From positions 111,023,110 to 111,087,109 of the forward strand of contig JAYESD010000001.1 of the NCBI GenBank assembly GCA_036927565.1: a DNA stretch of 64,000 nucleotides, written 5' to 3'. This stretch comes from Tuctoria greenei. Lineage: Eukaryota; Streptophyta; Magnoliopsida; Poales; Poaceae. The position numbers and the translations under genes were made by a program. Position 1 is the first letter of the stretch; each line of letters begins with the position of its first letter. The notes below the pieces were generated by a model. That model was not told the origin of the DNA and ran no database searches. It was given only the letters and a program-made list of their open reading frames with translations. Positions 43,295 through 54,900 of this stretch are shown piece by piece.

Positions 43295-46200
43295 CTAGAC
43301 CCTATGGAAGAACTCGGCGACCTTCTGGGCGACCTCCGATACGCTGGCTTGGGTAGCTTCGCCTTCTCCTTCGACGGGGCCTTCAAGCACCGGGTCCAGA
43401 GGAAATTGATGGTTCCGGCTGGTGTAGCACGTCAACACGTATTCTGTGACGTTCCTCGCTAGGGATTGCCCCTCGACCTCCAGTTGGTCCGCGATGACGT
43501 CGCCCACCTTGGAGAGCTTGCTGCCTGCTGCGCTCAACGCTTGCAGCGCGAGGTCTGGCTCCGGCTCCGGATCATCCGGGCGCACGGGGCTGAAACCCAT
43601 CGGCGCTAGCGCATCGTTGGCCTTGCCCAGGAACTCCCAAATCTGCAGGGAGTCCACTGTCCTCAGGCTCTTCACTTCTTCCAAGGATCTCTTGGCCGCC
43701 GTTAGTTCGGAATTCTCACGGGCGAGGCGCTCAACTTCTTTGGCGTTTTGCTGAATTTTTGCAGCAACCCGCCTCTCAAGTCTTCCGAGCTCCTCCTCCC
43801 GGAGGTGGATCTTGTTCCGACGGTCGACCAGGTCTTTCTCCCTAGCCTCCACTTTCTTCTCCCGGGCAACAAGGGCACACTCGTATTCGTAGAGTTCCTG
43901 CCCTCGCACCCAGGTCTTCTCCTCTTCCTCGAGGCAGCGCTCTTCCAACTTCTTAGTGCGCTCCTCGAGGCCTTTGTCCGCCAGAGCTGTTTTCTCGGCA
44001 AGCTCCTCTTCCCTTCTCAGGATGTCATCCCGCAGCTCCAGGAGTTTTTGCTCTTCGTCTTCGAGCCGTCTCTCCCTCCCTTCGAGTGCCTCTCAGCGCT
44101 TGATGAGAGCTGCGTTGATGGCTTCAAGCTGCTCGAACCGAGCATTGGCCGCGTCGTTGGCAGCCTTGGCCTGATCATGGAACTCCCGAGAATGAGCGTC
44201 GAGGGCATGGGTCATGTTCCCCCTCTCATCCAGCAGCTTCTCCCAACACTCCAGGCGGATCTTCTCCCGCTTGATCCACTCCTTGTCATCCGCGTGCCTT
44301 GACTGCGCCAGCTTAGTCTCGAAGTGGAGCCGATTACGCCACCGCCTAAGGGTTTGGCGCTCCTCTTCAAGAGCCTTGCTGTCGTGGAAGAAGGCCAGTT
44401 GGACCTAACGTAGACTGGAGCAGGCGTTGTCGATAGACATCGACAGTGGGATGGGCTCCGGACCTGCTGGGGTCTCCTCTGCTGGTTCCAGCGGGTCTTC
44501 ACATACAAAAATTGGGTCCCACTCTACTAGAGCGGAACCTGGGCTTCCAAAGCGCTAGGGCCTTTCTCCGGATGGCCTCAGTCGCAATCGAAGAAGGCCC
44601 CGCCGCCAAGTCTTCATTCGCCCCCTCAGGTAGGGGGCCGACGACTTCGTTTAGGCACTCTGGCTCTGCCACAGGTACCATCGATGTCGTCGCCTTCGGA
44701 GCAGGAGCTACTGCTGGCTCCGATCGGGGCACCTCTTCTGAGGGAGACCCGAGCTCCCTCGCCTCTTCAACCGCCAGCTCTGCGACCGGCGCTCCAACAA
44801 CAACCGGCTCATCGACCGGTGCATCGGAGGTAACCGACTCAACTGTCGGAAGTACCTCGACTTCCGGCTCGCACGCCGGAGCTTCAATCACCTCCGGTTC
44901 AATCGCCGGGGCTTCAACGAGTTCCGGCTCCGAGACCGGGACTATTACTTCTTCCGGCTCTGCAGCCAGAGCTTCCATTACTGCAGCACAAGGACTCGGA
45001 GCTTCAATCTCCGAGACAAGTGCCGCCGGCATGTCTTCACTCCTGTGGTCCGGCGCTACCACGGGAAGTTCTGGGGACGAGTCGAGGTTCATGACCACGA
45101 CAGTCAGCGCCGGAGCTGTCGCAGCCTCAGCTACCATTTGGGGCGGAGCCGGGACAGGAGCGGAAGCTCCCACGGCCTCAGAAACCGTGGCCGAGGGTGG
45201 AGCTTCACTCCCTTTCTTAGGGACGCTGCAGAGGATGGATAAAGAGAATTAACAAACAATCACTACAACTAAAAAGTTAACCAGGGTAAACGTCAAAAAT
45301 TACCTTGGAAGGCTCCCGCACCAGCTTGCTCGGAACCTTTTTCCCGGACGTTCCGGGCTGGCCAAGGTCGGTGTAGGAGCTCTAGGAGGCCCCCCAGAAC
45401 TCGCCGGAGCCACGGGAGATTCCCGGGTCAAGGCTCTCCTCGATCGGGAGGAACCCCTAGACCTGGAGACTTCAACCGCCCCGGGGGCCAGAATCGTACA
45501 CCCGGAGCTAGCACCACCGGAGGGCTCTACCACGGAGACGAAAGCGCTTCGGGAGGATCCCACTGCAGGAACTGTCTCGTTTCGGGAGGACCCCACCACG
45601 GGGACAGTCGCCACGGCACCAGAAGATCTTCCCCCTTGGGGAGAAGGAGCCAAGGTAGAAGCAGCGGGCATGACGGACCTTCCGTCGACATGCCGCAGCT
45701 TCCTCTTCCGACTCTCCGGCTCCTCCGCCAGCTCCTTGCCCTTGCCAATGACTTCAACCCTCGGCTGTGGAGCAGGGACTGAGCCATCTTCAGGCACCCC
45801 AGGGATTGCCACCCGGGTGGTTGGTCTCATCTCGACGACGCCAAGGTCGTCAAGCGCAGGCATCTTCCGCCGGAGCTCTCTGCTGAACTCCACTTCCACG
45901 TTCAGAGGGAGAAAGGCTGGCGGCGGAGTCGAGTAATCTCCGTCGACGTCGATGCCGTGCTGGAATTTCATGAGGTGGAACTCCAGGGTCTTCCCTACCA
46001 TGTCAGACTTCAACCCGGTTTCAACCCGGTCCTCGTCCATCACGCTGTTGAGGGCCCAGGCGAGCTTCTCCCTCCTCTTCAGCGGCGCTCACCTGTTGGT
46101 CAGGAAGTTGCAGAACACCGCCTGGGGAGTCAATCCTCCCTCCACACATCGGCGGATCCTGGTCAGGACAGGGTCGAAAACTTCAGCCAGCACCAGGACT

Positions 46201-46812
46201 TCACTCCATATCGACGTGTCTATGCCGGGCAGACTGTCTGGCAGTTCCAACCGCTCATGCTCCTCCACCCTGACGACAATCCAATCTTTCTTCCAGTCAT
46301 CCCACTTCCCGGAAGGGAACGACCGGAGGTACTCGAACGGGCACTTCTTGCGCTTCACGAAGTAGTAGAAGCCAAGGTACTCGTTGCTCCGGCTGGTGGT
46401 GTGAACGGTGAAGAAGATTCGGAAGAGCTCGACGCAGGGGGGGGATGCCCACCCACATCTCGCAGAAGTGGACAAAGATTGACACAAGGAGAATGGAGTG
46501 GGGACCAAGGTGGTATAGCTACAGACCAAAGAAGTCTAGCAGCATCAAGAAGAAAGAAGAAAATGGTGGGATCAGTCCCACCATGGCGTACGAAGAAAAG
46601 TACACCATCTCGCCAGCGCGCTCCTTCCCAAAGGGGAGCTCTCCGCCGGCACGGACCGAGCGGCTGAAGAAGTCCGAGGACCACCCCATAAGGGCCCGGA
46701 CCTTCTTCAAATCGTTGTCGGTCTTCAGGCGACTCTCGCGCAGACCCAACTCCATCGCAGCACAGCTAGGGAAGAGAGGAAGAGCAAAGTACGAGTCGGG
46801 ATTTGAGAGCAA
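43295..46812 (-). pseudogene. Antisense gene of gypsy C (Transposase_28-like, coiled coil)
   Basis: Read on the minus strand from about 46812, or from MELGLRES near 46754. The N-terminal part matches the pattern of the 'putative gypsy type transposon' domain (Transposase_28): GEMVYFSSYAMVGLIPPF, LDFFGL, HLGPHSILL, FVHFCEMWVGI, then WKKDWIVVRV. A linker rich in Ser, Pro and Gly, with VVGSS-type repeats, precedes an intron (45226-45303). After it come Pro/Glu/Ala repeats (EPEVIEAP-type), a long coiled coil (about 44330-43640) and a C-terminal block (LTCYTSRNHQFPLDPVLEG) ending at 43295. Breaks: TAG 46519, TGA 46089, TAG 44405, TGA 44093, a frameshift in a C run near 46440 and another near 44530. 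The function of these genes in Tat elements is not established. Confidence 0.8.
45226..45303 (-). other. Intron in the gypsy C antisense gene
   Basis: On the minus strand the donor AAG/GTAATT at 45303 and the acceptor CCTCTGCAG/CG ending at 45226 frame a 78-base T-rich intron. The exon frames on both sides are open and join to give a Lys-rich junction before KKGSEAPPSATVSEA. Confidence 0.75.
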
Positions 46813-47249
46813 GATCAGATGGGAGGCGTAAAGAACTCCCGAAGGTGCGCCTTTTCCTTCTTAAGTAAGCCCTCGCAACGCTTGGATGGAAACTGCAGGG
46901 GAGTCGAAAATACTACTCAAGAGTTCAACCCAGCCGATGACAAGGGGGCCCGAGACCACCCCGACGATCAAGTCGAGGTTCTCACCCAGGCGAACGGTTG
47001 TCATCACGAGGCGGGAAACCCAAAGGCGGCGGCCTGACAAGGCGCGCGGAACCGATACGGTTTCGTATCGAAAACCGGCGACCTTCAATTGCGTGAGATC
47101 CGCACGCCAAAGAGGTGTGCCACGCGTCGGGATTTAACTGTAAAATCCTACCAACGGCACATCCGAAGACCTTTGAAGACCCAGTTCAAGAGTCGCAAAG
47201 GTGGACCCACCTCCGATGGAATGACTTCACCCCGGTGACCTTCCTCGGA

Positions 47250-47268
47250 GGTAGGTCCAAGGGGCCAC
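47250..47268 (+). other. Polypurine tract region of gypsy C
   Basis: GGTAGGTCCAAGGGGCCAC immediately before the 3' LTR; the AAGGGG core is the probable plus-strand primer. Confidence 0.6.
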
Positions 47269-48098
47269 TGTCGGTACCCTAAAAACCGTACACCCCCTGA
47301 GATTACAAAGATCTCAGGGGAAGGACGACTACTCGAGTTGAAGACCCTCGGAGGCCCACTTGTCAGACATGACCGGACCAGCTTTTCCATCATGGTTAAT
47401 CCCTAGGTCGCCACGTGTACTACCGAACCGGAGCTACCGCCCACAAGGGGGAAGCACCGGACTGAGTACCGAAATGACACCTCCGGACCTAACCCCTGAC
47501 CTAGAGAAGCTCCGGACCTGACACGTGTCAGGTAGCCCCGGAGCTTCCTGCTTCTCGCAGCAAGCTCCGGAGCTGCCACGTGTCTAAACATCGGAGCAAG
47601 CCGCCTCTAACCTCCAGGAGACCTTGTAACTGCTCCAGATCTTCAAAGGAGAGCCAAGGATTTCAAGACCTGTTTAAATGTCATTAATACCATATTAATG
47701 ACACTTAAACGGACGATCTTAACACCTGTAACGGCACTGTCGAAGCCCGTTACAGGATCATTAACAACAATTAACCGTGTATCAATACTAGTAACCGCCA
47801 AGGCCACATGTCGGGTCAGGTAGCTTGTAACGGCCTGTCTTTGTACTATAAAAGGACAGGCCGACAATACACAGGCGGGACAGACACGGACGGTAGATCA
47901 TACGTGATAAGCCAATACAACATCAACATCCCCGTGTAGTAGGGTATTACGCTCAGGCGGCCCAAACCACGTAAATCCTAGTGTCTCCAGTGTTAAACCG
48001 CAATTCACCTTCTTGAGTCTCCGCGCGCCCACACCGAACTACGAACTCCTTCAACACTTTAGCTGTGTCAGGAGATCTGCCGACTCCAACAGTCGACA
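47269..48098 (+). repeat. 3' LTR of gypsy C
   Basis: 830 bp. Preceded by the purine-rich tract GGTAGGTCCAAGGGGCCAC. The main difference from the 5' LTR, apart from point changes, is a few extra bases near 47792. Confidence 0.93.
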
Positions 48099-48103
48099 TC
48101 CAC
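48099..48103. other. Target-site duplication of gypsy C, right copy
   Basis: TCCAC directly after the LTR end AGTCGACA; the partner is at 35223-35227. Confidence 0.92.
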
Positions 48104-48309
48104 ATCTCTTCATCACGCCTTGGAACCATGTCCACATCTATGCACTCCTTGCATACGTGCAAACATCTTCCAACGACGTCCACGATACCTTCATATGCAT
48201 TGTTCTTGATTCAATCATGTTGTGCAACCTCCCGATCAACTCAACAACAATTCCTCCCGAACTTGGTTGTTGAACCTCATCTTCTCCCTAACAATAGTTC
48301 AATGGATCC
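48099..48309 (-). repeat. 5' LTR of copia D, distal part
   Basis: Continues the LTR after gypsy C; it aligns with about 60,615-60,820 of copia F read in reverse. It stops at 48309, where CACTA-E begins. About 630 bp of the LTR that copia F still has are missing here. Confidence 0.8.
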
Positions 48310-48720
48310 CACTACAGGAATTTCGATCAATTACGTCGGCCGCGGCCGACGTAATTAAGGCCTAAACCGACGTAAGTTACATAATTACGTCGGTTTTTTC
48401 TTAATTACGTCAGCGACCGGCCAACGTAGCTGTTTAGATGTAATTAAGGTAACTTACGTCGGTCGCCGATGTAAGTTACTTAATTACGTCGGTCTACAAC
48501 AACTGACGTAAGTCACATTTCGGGATAGGCTGCGAGCTGGGCTGGAGTACTTACATCGGCCACAGAGGGCCGACGTAAGTTAAGTGGTCTAACTTACGTC
48601 GGTTGTTCCAAACCGACGTAAGTTAAGTGGTTTAATTTAAGTCGGTATGGTCTGATCGACGTAAGTTAAACTGGGCTAACTTACGTTGACAAATCCATAG
48701 TCGACGTAAGTTAAGTTTTC
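48310..48720. repeat. Terminus and dyad subterminal repeats of CACTA-E
   Basis: After CACTACAGGAA come about ten copies, in both orientations, of a motif with consensus AACTTACGTCGG / CCGACGTAAGTTA, spaced 15-35 bp. Pairs of inverted copies can form hairpins, for example around 48335-48360 and 48590-48625. Such arrays are the expected transposase-binding subterminal region. Confidence 0.85.
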
Positions 48721-48849
48721 AATTTTTTTTTAAAACAGAAACTGACTACCTCGCTCGATGGCGAGAACACAAAATAGTATACAGATATACACAAATATAC
48801 AGAACTGTATACAGAATGCAAAATAGTTGCAAATTAAGTTCCAAAACAT

Positions 48850-51505
48850 CAAAAACAACAAAACATCCACTGGGCTACACGCTAGCCCCTCCACTGCCTC
48901 CAGGATCTTCTCGGCGCATTCCTGAACCCTACAAAAGAAACATAATCACTAGTAAGCATCAATGTCAACTCAGTGATAACATAAGAGGCCTAGAACATCA
49001 GTGACAAAAGAAGGAAGCATGTTGTAGTTTCAAATGAAGTAATGTTGCATATATAAATAGCAAACTAGCAAGTATCAGAGCTGGAGACTTTAGATAACAG
49101 GTCAAGCTTATGAACCACTAGCCCTTTGTTAAATGGAAGCACTGACAACTTATTAACTATATACTAATCATTTCTGCCATGGTCAAAAACGTAAAGCTTG
49201 ATTAGATACACTTAACTTCCTCACCACTATAGGAATCAATATCTAACAAGTCATCAAGATCTACCTCTATGTTCTACCTCCTTATCTCTCTATGTAAAAT
49301 ACTAAAATGGATACAACAATATTAAAGAGAGAGTTTATCACCTTCTTCAGTGTCTGCTTCGGAGGAAGCTTAGGAACCTCGCTATCCTGACCGCTGTGTC
49401 GAGCAAGAGCCTGCCATTGCCAAATATTAGAAGATATATGTTATTGAAGTACTGTGAAATTACTTACCGCCACTGCTGCTTGCATCTTGGTCATCATTAA
49501 GGCCATCCTCTGCTGCTCCTCCCATGCCTCCGCTCTCGTCCTCTCCAGCTCTGCCTGTTTGCGTCAGCGTCTCCCTCATGGCCTGGAGCTCCAGCTGGGT
49601 CTGGGAGAGACGACCACTGGTTCCAACGGACGAAGCCTGTGACAATGAAGCGCCTCTCAAAGCTCGCGTCGACCTCGAGTCGACAACTCCATCAAAAATG
49701 CAAACCCGCAAAAGAATGAAAACACTAAGTAGAAGAAGATTAATTGAAAAAGAAATGAAACACATGAAGAACTCACCGTCCGTGGGCCTTCTCGCTTCTG
49801 CTTGCGTACATGGCTTGGGGGTCGATCGACGCGCTTTCCCAATCTTAATCCGCACCGTGTATCATCGTGACCTCCTGCGCGTACTTTGCCTACAAAACAA
49901 ATATATCTTGTAAGCATGCCAATAATAGTATTAGTTATAATATAATTCATGAATTTCAAAAACTTACCAGTCGGTCGGCTGCAACCTGACTACACTGCCC
50001 TAGCTGAGAAGGGTCACTTCCCTTGTGACCTCTCTTCCAAACCTGGGTCGGGGTCGGCTCATGACCCATCTCTCGCTCCTGTACAGCCGTGTTAGTGAGA
50101 TAAATAATATATTAGTAACACATAAATAAAATGAAAAGGTACTTACCATGCGTTTAGCCAAACGCAAGTAGCCGTCGCCGCCATAGTTGTGCTTGCCCTC
50201 GGACCCCATGCGGCACTGTTAGCATTTGTTTACTTATTTATGAAAGCATCGCTAGCCCAGTACCGACAGAGAGCTAAGTACGCCTCGATGTTGCCCTGTA
50301 ACCAGGAAATACTAACGTGCACATATTTCATTTTTTATCAACGCAGTTAACATACGTAGATATTGTAAATACTTAACAATATTAAATACTTACCTCCGTG
50401 TACTGCTCCTCTGTCAAGTACGAGTCGGAGTCCTTCCTAAATACACCCCTTTGGTTCTCCTGCTCCTGCTCCTGGGGGTGCCGCTTGTAGTACGCGTTGA
50501 CGGCCTGAATTCGGGCGTACAACAACGCCGCCGTCGTGAGCTTCCGACCATTGTAATGGAACACGCGTCTCATGTTGTCCTCCATGCCCGGTTCCTCTAC
50601 TTGGTACCTCAGGCTTAAGCAAACAAATATTTAAGTGATATGCATTAACAATTCAAACGAGTTGAAAAAATGAAACAGTTAAACTTACCATGAAATCGTG
50701 CCACACGGCTCCCTGAATCGTGCCGTGGTCCGGGTGAGGGACACGAGCGTAGTCATCCCACGACAGGGCAGGAAAACCGTCAATGACACTGGGGTAGTGC
50801 AACATCACGATAGCACCCAGGACACTGTTAACCTGCCTTTGGTGCTTCTCGGCCCCCGTGAACAAAAAGTCATACCAACATCTACAAAATATATTGAAAC
50901 ATTAAGTAAAGGAAAACAACATCTAATATTTAATATACTATATATAGTATTTACCTGTCTCCAACAGGACGGATCATGGTCCGCTGATTAGTAACCGGAG
51001 GAGGAGCCGCAAAGTGGGTCCTCCTCGTCCGTCGCCTCTACTACGATGCTGCCGTGTCATATGACCCTGAAGGCTCTGCGGAACCACCGGAGGCTCCAGG
51101 AAGGCCAGTGGTTGCCGGTTGCACAGGGAGGCTAGCGCTAGCCGGCTCCAAAGGGAGGCTAGCGCTAGAGGGCTCCTGTAGTGGCCCCTGGCCTCTGAGT
51201 CGGGCTCCTGTAGCGGCCCCTAGCCTCTGACTCTGACTCTGACTCAGAAGTCTCTGAGTCAGACTGCACAAAAGGAAAAGATTGACAATAAATAATTAAT
51301 AACAACTGCAATTTCAAAAATAACTTTATTGTAACTAAAATTTACCTCCGTCCGCTGAAAGCACACGACAGCTGAGGGTGGAGCGTGTGCCAGAAAGAGG
51401 GAACGTCGGCTAGAAAGGAACGAGCTCCCTGAGCAAGGGTCTCGTGGCAGCTCAAACCCTCTCACTGGCTTCCCCTTCCCCTTCCCCTTTGATGACCTCC
51501 TGTAG
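48850..51505 (-). pseudogene. CACTA-E second transposon gene (Transposase_24-like), multi-exon
   Basis: On the minus strand a chain of short exons with GT-AG borders is visible. Examples: 50689-50881 (FTGAEKHQRQVNSVLGAIVM and PALSWDDYARVPHPD), 50394-50613 (MRRVFHYNGRKLTTAALLYA), 50147-50295 (GNIEAYLALCRYWASDAF and GSEGKHNYGGDGYLRLAKRM), and 49968-50078 (REMGHEPTPTQVWKRGHKG). These precede coiled-coil exons near 49460-49700 (AELERTRAEAWEEQQRMAL) and a short C-terminal exon. Upstream exons near 51346-51501 and 50955-51265 are rich in Ser and Arg. The GHKG and coiled-coil layout is that of Ptta/En-Spm 'Transposase_24' proteins, the TNPA-like partner that binds subterminal repeats. A stop near 49840 and a frame break near 50215 suggest decay. 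Confidence 0.65.
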
Positions 51506-51902
51506 CAAGGAATAAATGATTAATATGCAAAGATAATATACAAAATTAATGTTAAATTAGTGAATAAAACGTTACTTCAAAATTCATCAACATCACGATC
51601 ATGCACCCTACTCCTTAAACCAGCCCATCGATCTTCTTCTTCCGCATATCGTTTTTGTTTGCGCAAATCAGCAGGTTCGACTATGTCATTGATATCTTCA
51701 GTTTCCGATTCTGATTCTGTTTCCGCTTCCGTGCCAGCCTCAATATCTTGAGCGTCTCCAACTAAGTCATCGAGTCCTACACCAGGCTCGACTGAGAAGG
51801 AGTCTGGCAACTCTTCCACTTAGTAGACACAATAAACCTCAGCTTCGTCATGGTAATCATCATCTGCTGGAGCGTATAACCACTCACGAGGATTCACCTT
51901 AT

Positions 51903-51907
51903 GTACC
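51903..51907. other. Target-site duplication of the solo LTR, left copy
   Basis: GTACC, matching 56030-56034. Confidence 0.88.
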
Positions 51908-54900
51908 TGTGGGGACCGGAGTCCCAACATCTGAGGATCTCATTGGGTGGTGTCGTGCGATGCGACACCCAACAGTTATACAAGAATAGAACCTGAATAT
52001 GTACAAGACGGAGTCTTATATTTTTCATACAACGGAAGTTTTTACAATACTAATGGAAGTAAAGAAATATATACATATCATAGCTACGCTCTCAGCACTA
52101 GCTATGCAAAAGCAAAGATATCCATGCCTGGGATACTTTGCACTAGCAACACTCAATTAGGGCGGCGTGCAGGGTTCCCACTCGGCTGTACACCCTGGAG
52201 GGGGTGCAGCCTCATCATCAAACCCTTCGTCAACAGTATAACCTGCAAAAACTCGTTAACTGCAAACGTGAGCATAAGGCTCAGCAAGACTAACCTGTCT
52301 CACTAGACATATGCAAAGGGGACTCTAAACAAGGGTAAGGTGAAGCATATATGACTCGTCTACAAGTGGTTCCTTATAATCAAGTTTTAAGTAGCAAATG
52401 ACATTCTCCAAGCACGGCACATCATGGGCTCCACAATCAAACAAGAAACGCTTTACCGATGATATGACATGCTCAGAGCACATAATGCTATTACAGCTAA
52501 AGTATGGGGAAATTGTAAACTTTTAATTGTACTATCTATATATCATACAAGGTTGCAAAGTAATTATAATTCAATACCCGGACAACACGACACATACGCA
52601 CTTTCAGAAATGCCAGCGAGTACTTCGCGCAGTACCTACGTAGCACTTCAGTACTAGTCGTATATGGCAACCTTTCGCGAGACACTCAAATGCCGAACCG
52701 GTCGATCCGTCACGGGTAGGAGGTCCCTGCGTGGGGCGTACTCTGACGTTCCGACCAGCGGATTTACACCTTGCTACCCTCAACCCACACCTATAAAATG
52801 GAACGGTATGCCTCGACACCCAAGTGACCAAGCTACTTCAGTTTAATGGATTCCATATGTCCATTATGTTGCCGGTACAATTCAAGCTTCTCCGAAGGGG
52901 CCGCACACGACGCGGGCCTTAATCGACACAGCAGGGCTATGCGACCGAGACTCAATTATCGCCGCTTCCTATCCATTCCCTGCCTGGTCTCCATTTCATT
53001 ATATTATGCCATTTTCTATTTAACCAAGCCTATGAGATATGTCCTACATCTCTCGCGAGTAGATTCCAACTACTCGACTTCTATCGGATTTCCTATGCAT
53101 TAGCAAAGCAGTTTCTACAGGTCAAACTGTAACTCGTCCCAACCAATCCCTGGGAATTTTTGGCCATGCAAGTGGAGCATCAATCACCCTATACGTAATG
53201 CACACATCAAACTTATGACGTAAGGTGATAAAGACTGTAAAAACTCTGTAAAGCTTTTAAATGCAAACCGGGGCTTGCCTTGTTGCAGGTCAAAGTCTGA
53301 GTTAATAATTGGAAGGTGCACTTCCAGGGCTTCTGGCCCCTCCTCGACTTCGGTCACTATACGATATGCATATAACATGTATATAAATGACTTTGAAAAA
53401 TAATTATTTTTAAGACCATAATTTAATTCATGGTGATCACTATATGCTAGGGACCTTAATTGGCTTTGGAACTTCGATGGTAGATACTAGGGAATATGAT
53501 CAAGGCTCTTGCAAAGAACAGGAGATGATCATAGTAGATTGTGGTCTCCGAAATTATGGCAAGCAATCAACTTCCAAAAATTTCAAGAGAGGAAACTGTA
53601 GCTTGAACCTAGCTAACAGTTGATAATCAAGATAGAGGAAGTGGTTCTGGTTCAAGCAATTTTTTTTTCATAATTTTCTAAGCTTTGGGGAAGGAATTAT
53701 TGTATTTCTAAGTTGGCAAGAATTTCTGGATTTACTTTATAATTGAATTTCTAGCCATTGACTCAATATGTAGTTTGTAACTGAATTTGGGCTAGTATAG
53801 TAGGTTAATTAAATCCAAGATTTTTACAGGAGCTAGTGTATGACTAAAGGAAGACTCAGTCCAAATTTGGGATCTAATAAAGCAACTGAATATCTGTGAA
53901 AATTCAATAACTGAAAAAGGAAATTGAACTATACAGAGGGTTGAACAGGTGCAATGGCTCCCAAACTTTTTCTGGTAACAAAGAAGAGGACAATAAATTT
54001 TATGTAAATTTTGGGGATTTTTCCAGTAGATATCTTGTCTGGAAAAATTGCATTTGCATTTGGAAGGATTATTTTCTACAGATTTTAACTGTGAGTTTCA
54101 CAGAACCTAATTGGTACTGGCAGAAACTAGAGCTCAAGAGTTTCACACAAAATTGGTTTGAAGATTTTTGGAGCATCCTACAGAAAGTTGTGGATTTTCT
54201 AAGTTGGAGCCAAATCTGGAATAAATTCCTAATTTGAATTAACTCGTGGGCCCCACTGTTTAAAATGGACCAATGGCATTTAAACCACACGGGGCCACAG
54301 ATATCCACCGCGTAGCCACAACAGATACCGTGGCCACACCTGATCCGACGGGGTTTACAGCCGCTGACACGCGGGACCCGCCGCGTGGTCTTCCACCTCC
54401 CGATGCTGGCGGCGCGCGGGGCTCCCGCGGCGGTGCTCTCCGGCGAGCCTCGCCGGATTTGAGTTCCCGGCCACCGCAGCTCCCACCCATGGGCACCTGA
54501 CCGTGAAATCATGCGCTGAGCACGATGGTGGGGTCGGGGAGGTCTGCCGACGGTCGGAAACAACGGCGCATCAGCGGCGGCGGATGCTAGGGTTCCGGCC
54601 ATGTCGGAACTGCCGCTCTGTGGCTAAAACCCGTCTAAAAAGGCTGGAGAAGTCTTCTGGAACCACGAGAAACGTGCTGGATATGCGATATTGTCGTGTA
54701 ACGGTCGGCAAAGCAGTCGTCGACGGCGACAGAGGCAACTTTTCGCCGGCGGAGGGGAGAACTCACGATTCATGAGCTACGGTCGATCATTTCCGGTGAT
54801 TCCAGTTTGAAAGGGTGCGCAAGAAAGCATAGAAACTATTTTCTAGCAATTGGGGAGTGTGATTAAGCCTGAAACTCTAATTGCATGAAATACCGAGTGT

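Larger units (their letters stand above)
35228..48098 (+). mobile_element. Gypsy C: nearly intact Tat/Retand/Grande-type element
   Basis: Total length is 12,871 bp. LTRs of 826 and 830 bp begin TGTCGGTACC and end GTCGACA, with the exact duplication TCCAC on both sides. Internal order: primer site, gag-protease-RT-RNase H-second RNase H-integrase on the plus strand, a repeat-rich spacer, an antisense gene with an intron, a polypurine tract, and the 3' LTR. The additional RNase H and the antisense gene are hallmarks of the Tat lineage (Retand, Grande, RIRE2). The LTRs differ at about 15-20 sites by eye (about 2%), which at a commonly used grass rate of 1.3e-8 per site per year is roughly 0.8 million years. 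It lies inside the copia D LTR. Confidence 0.93.

Noticed and set aside
44446..45252. A 268-codon plus-strand Ser/Gly/Ala/Thr repeat protein
   Set aside because: It is the complement of the Pro/Glu/Ala repeats of the antisense gene of gypsy C; the minus strand has the intron, the coiled coil and the family match.
45957..46667. Plus-strand 236-codon frame within gypsy C
   Set aside because: It lies opposite the Transposase_28-like domain. It has no recognisable motif and runs through the region where the minus-strand homology is clear.
54270..54800. GC-rich host exon inside the 4.1-kb LTR
   Set aside because: Open frames occur on both strands with Pro/Arg/Gly-rich composition only. Comparable GC-rich leader blocks are seen in the gypsy A LTR.
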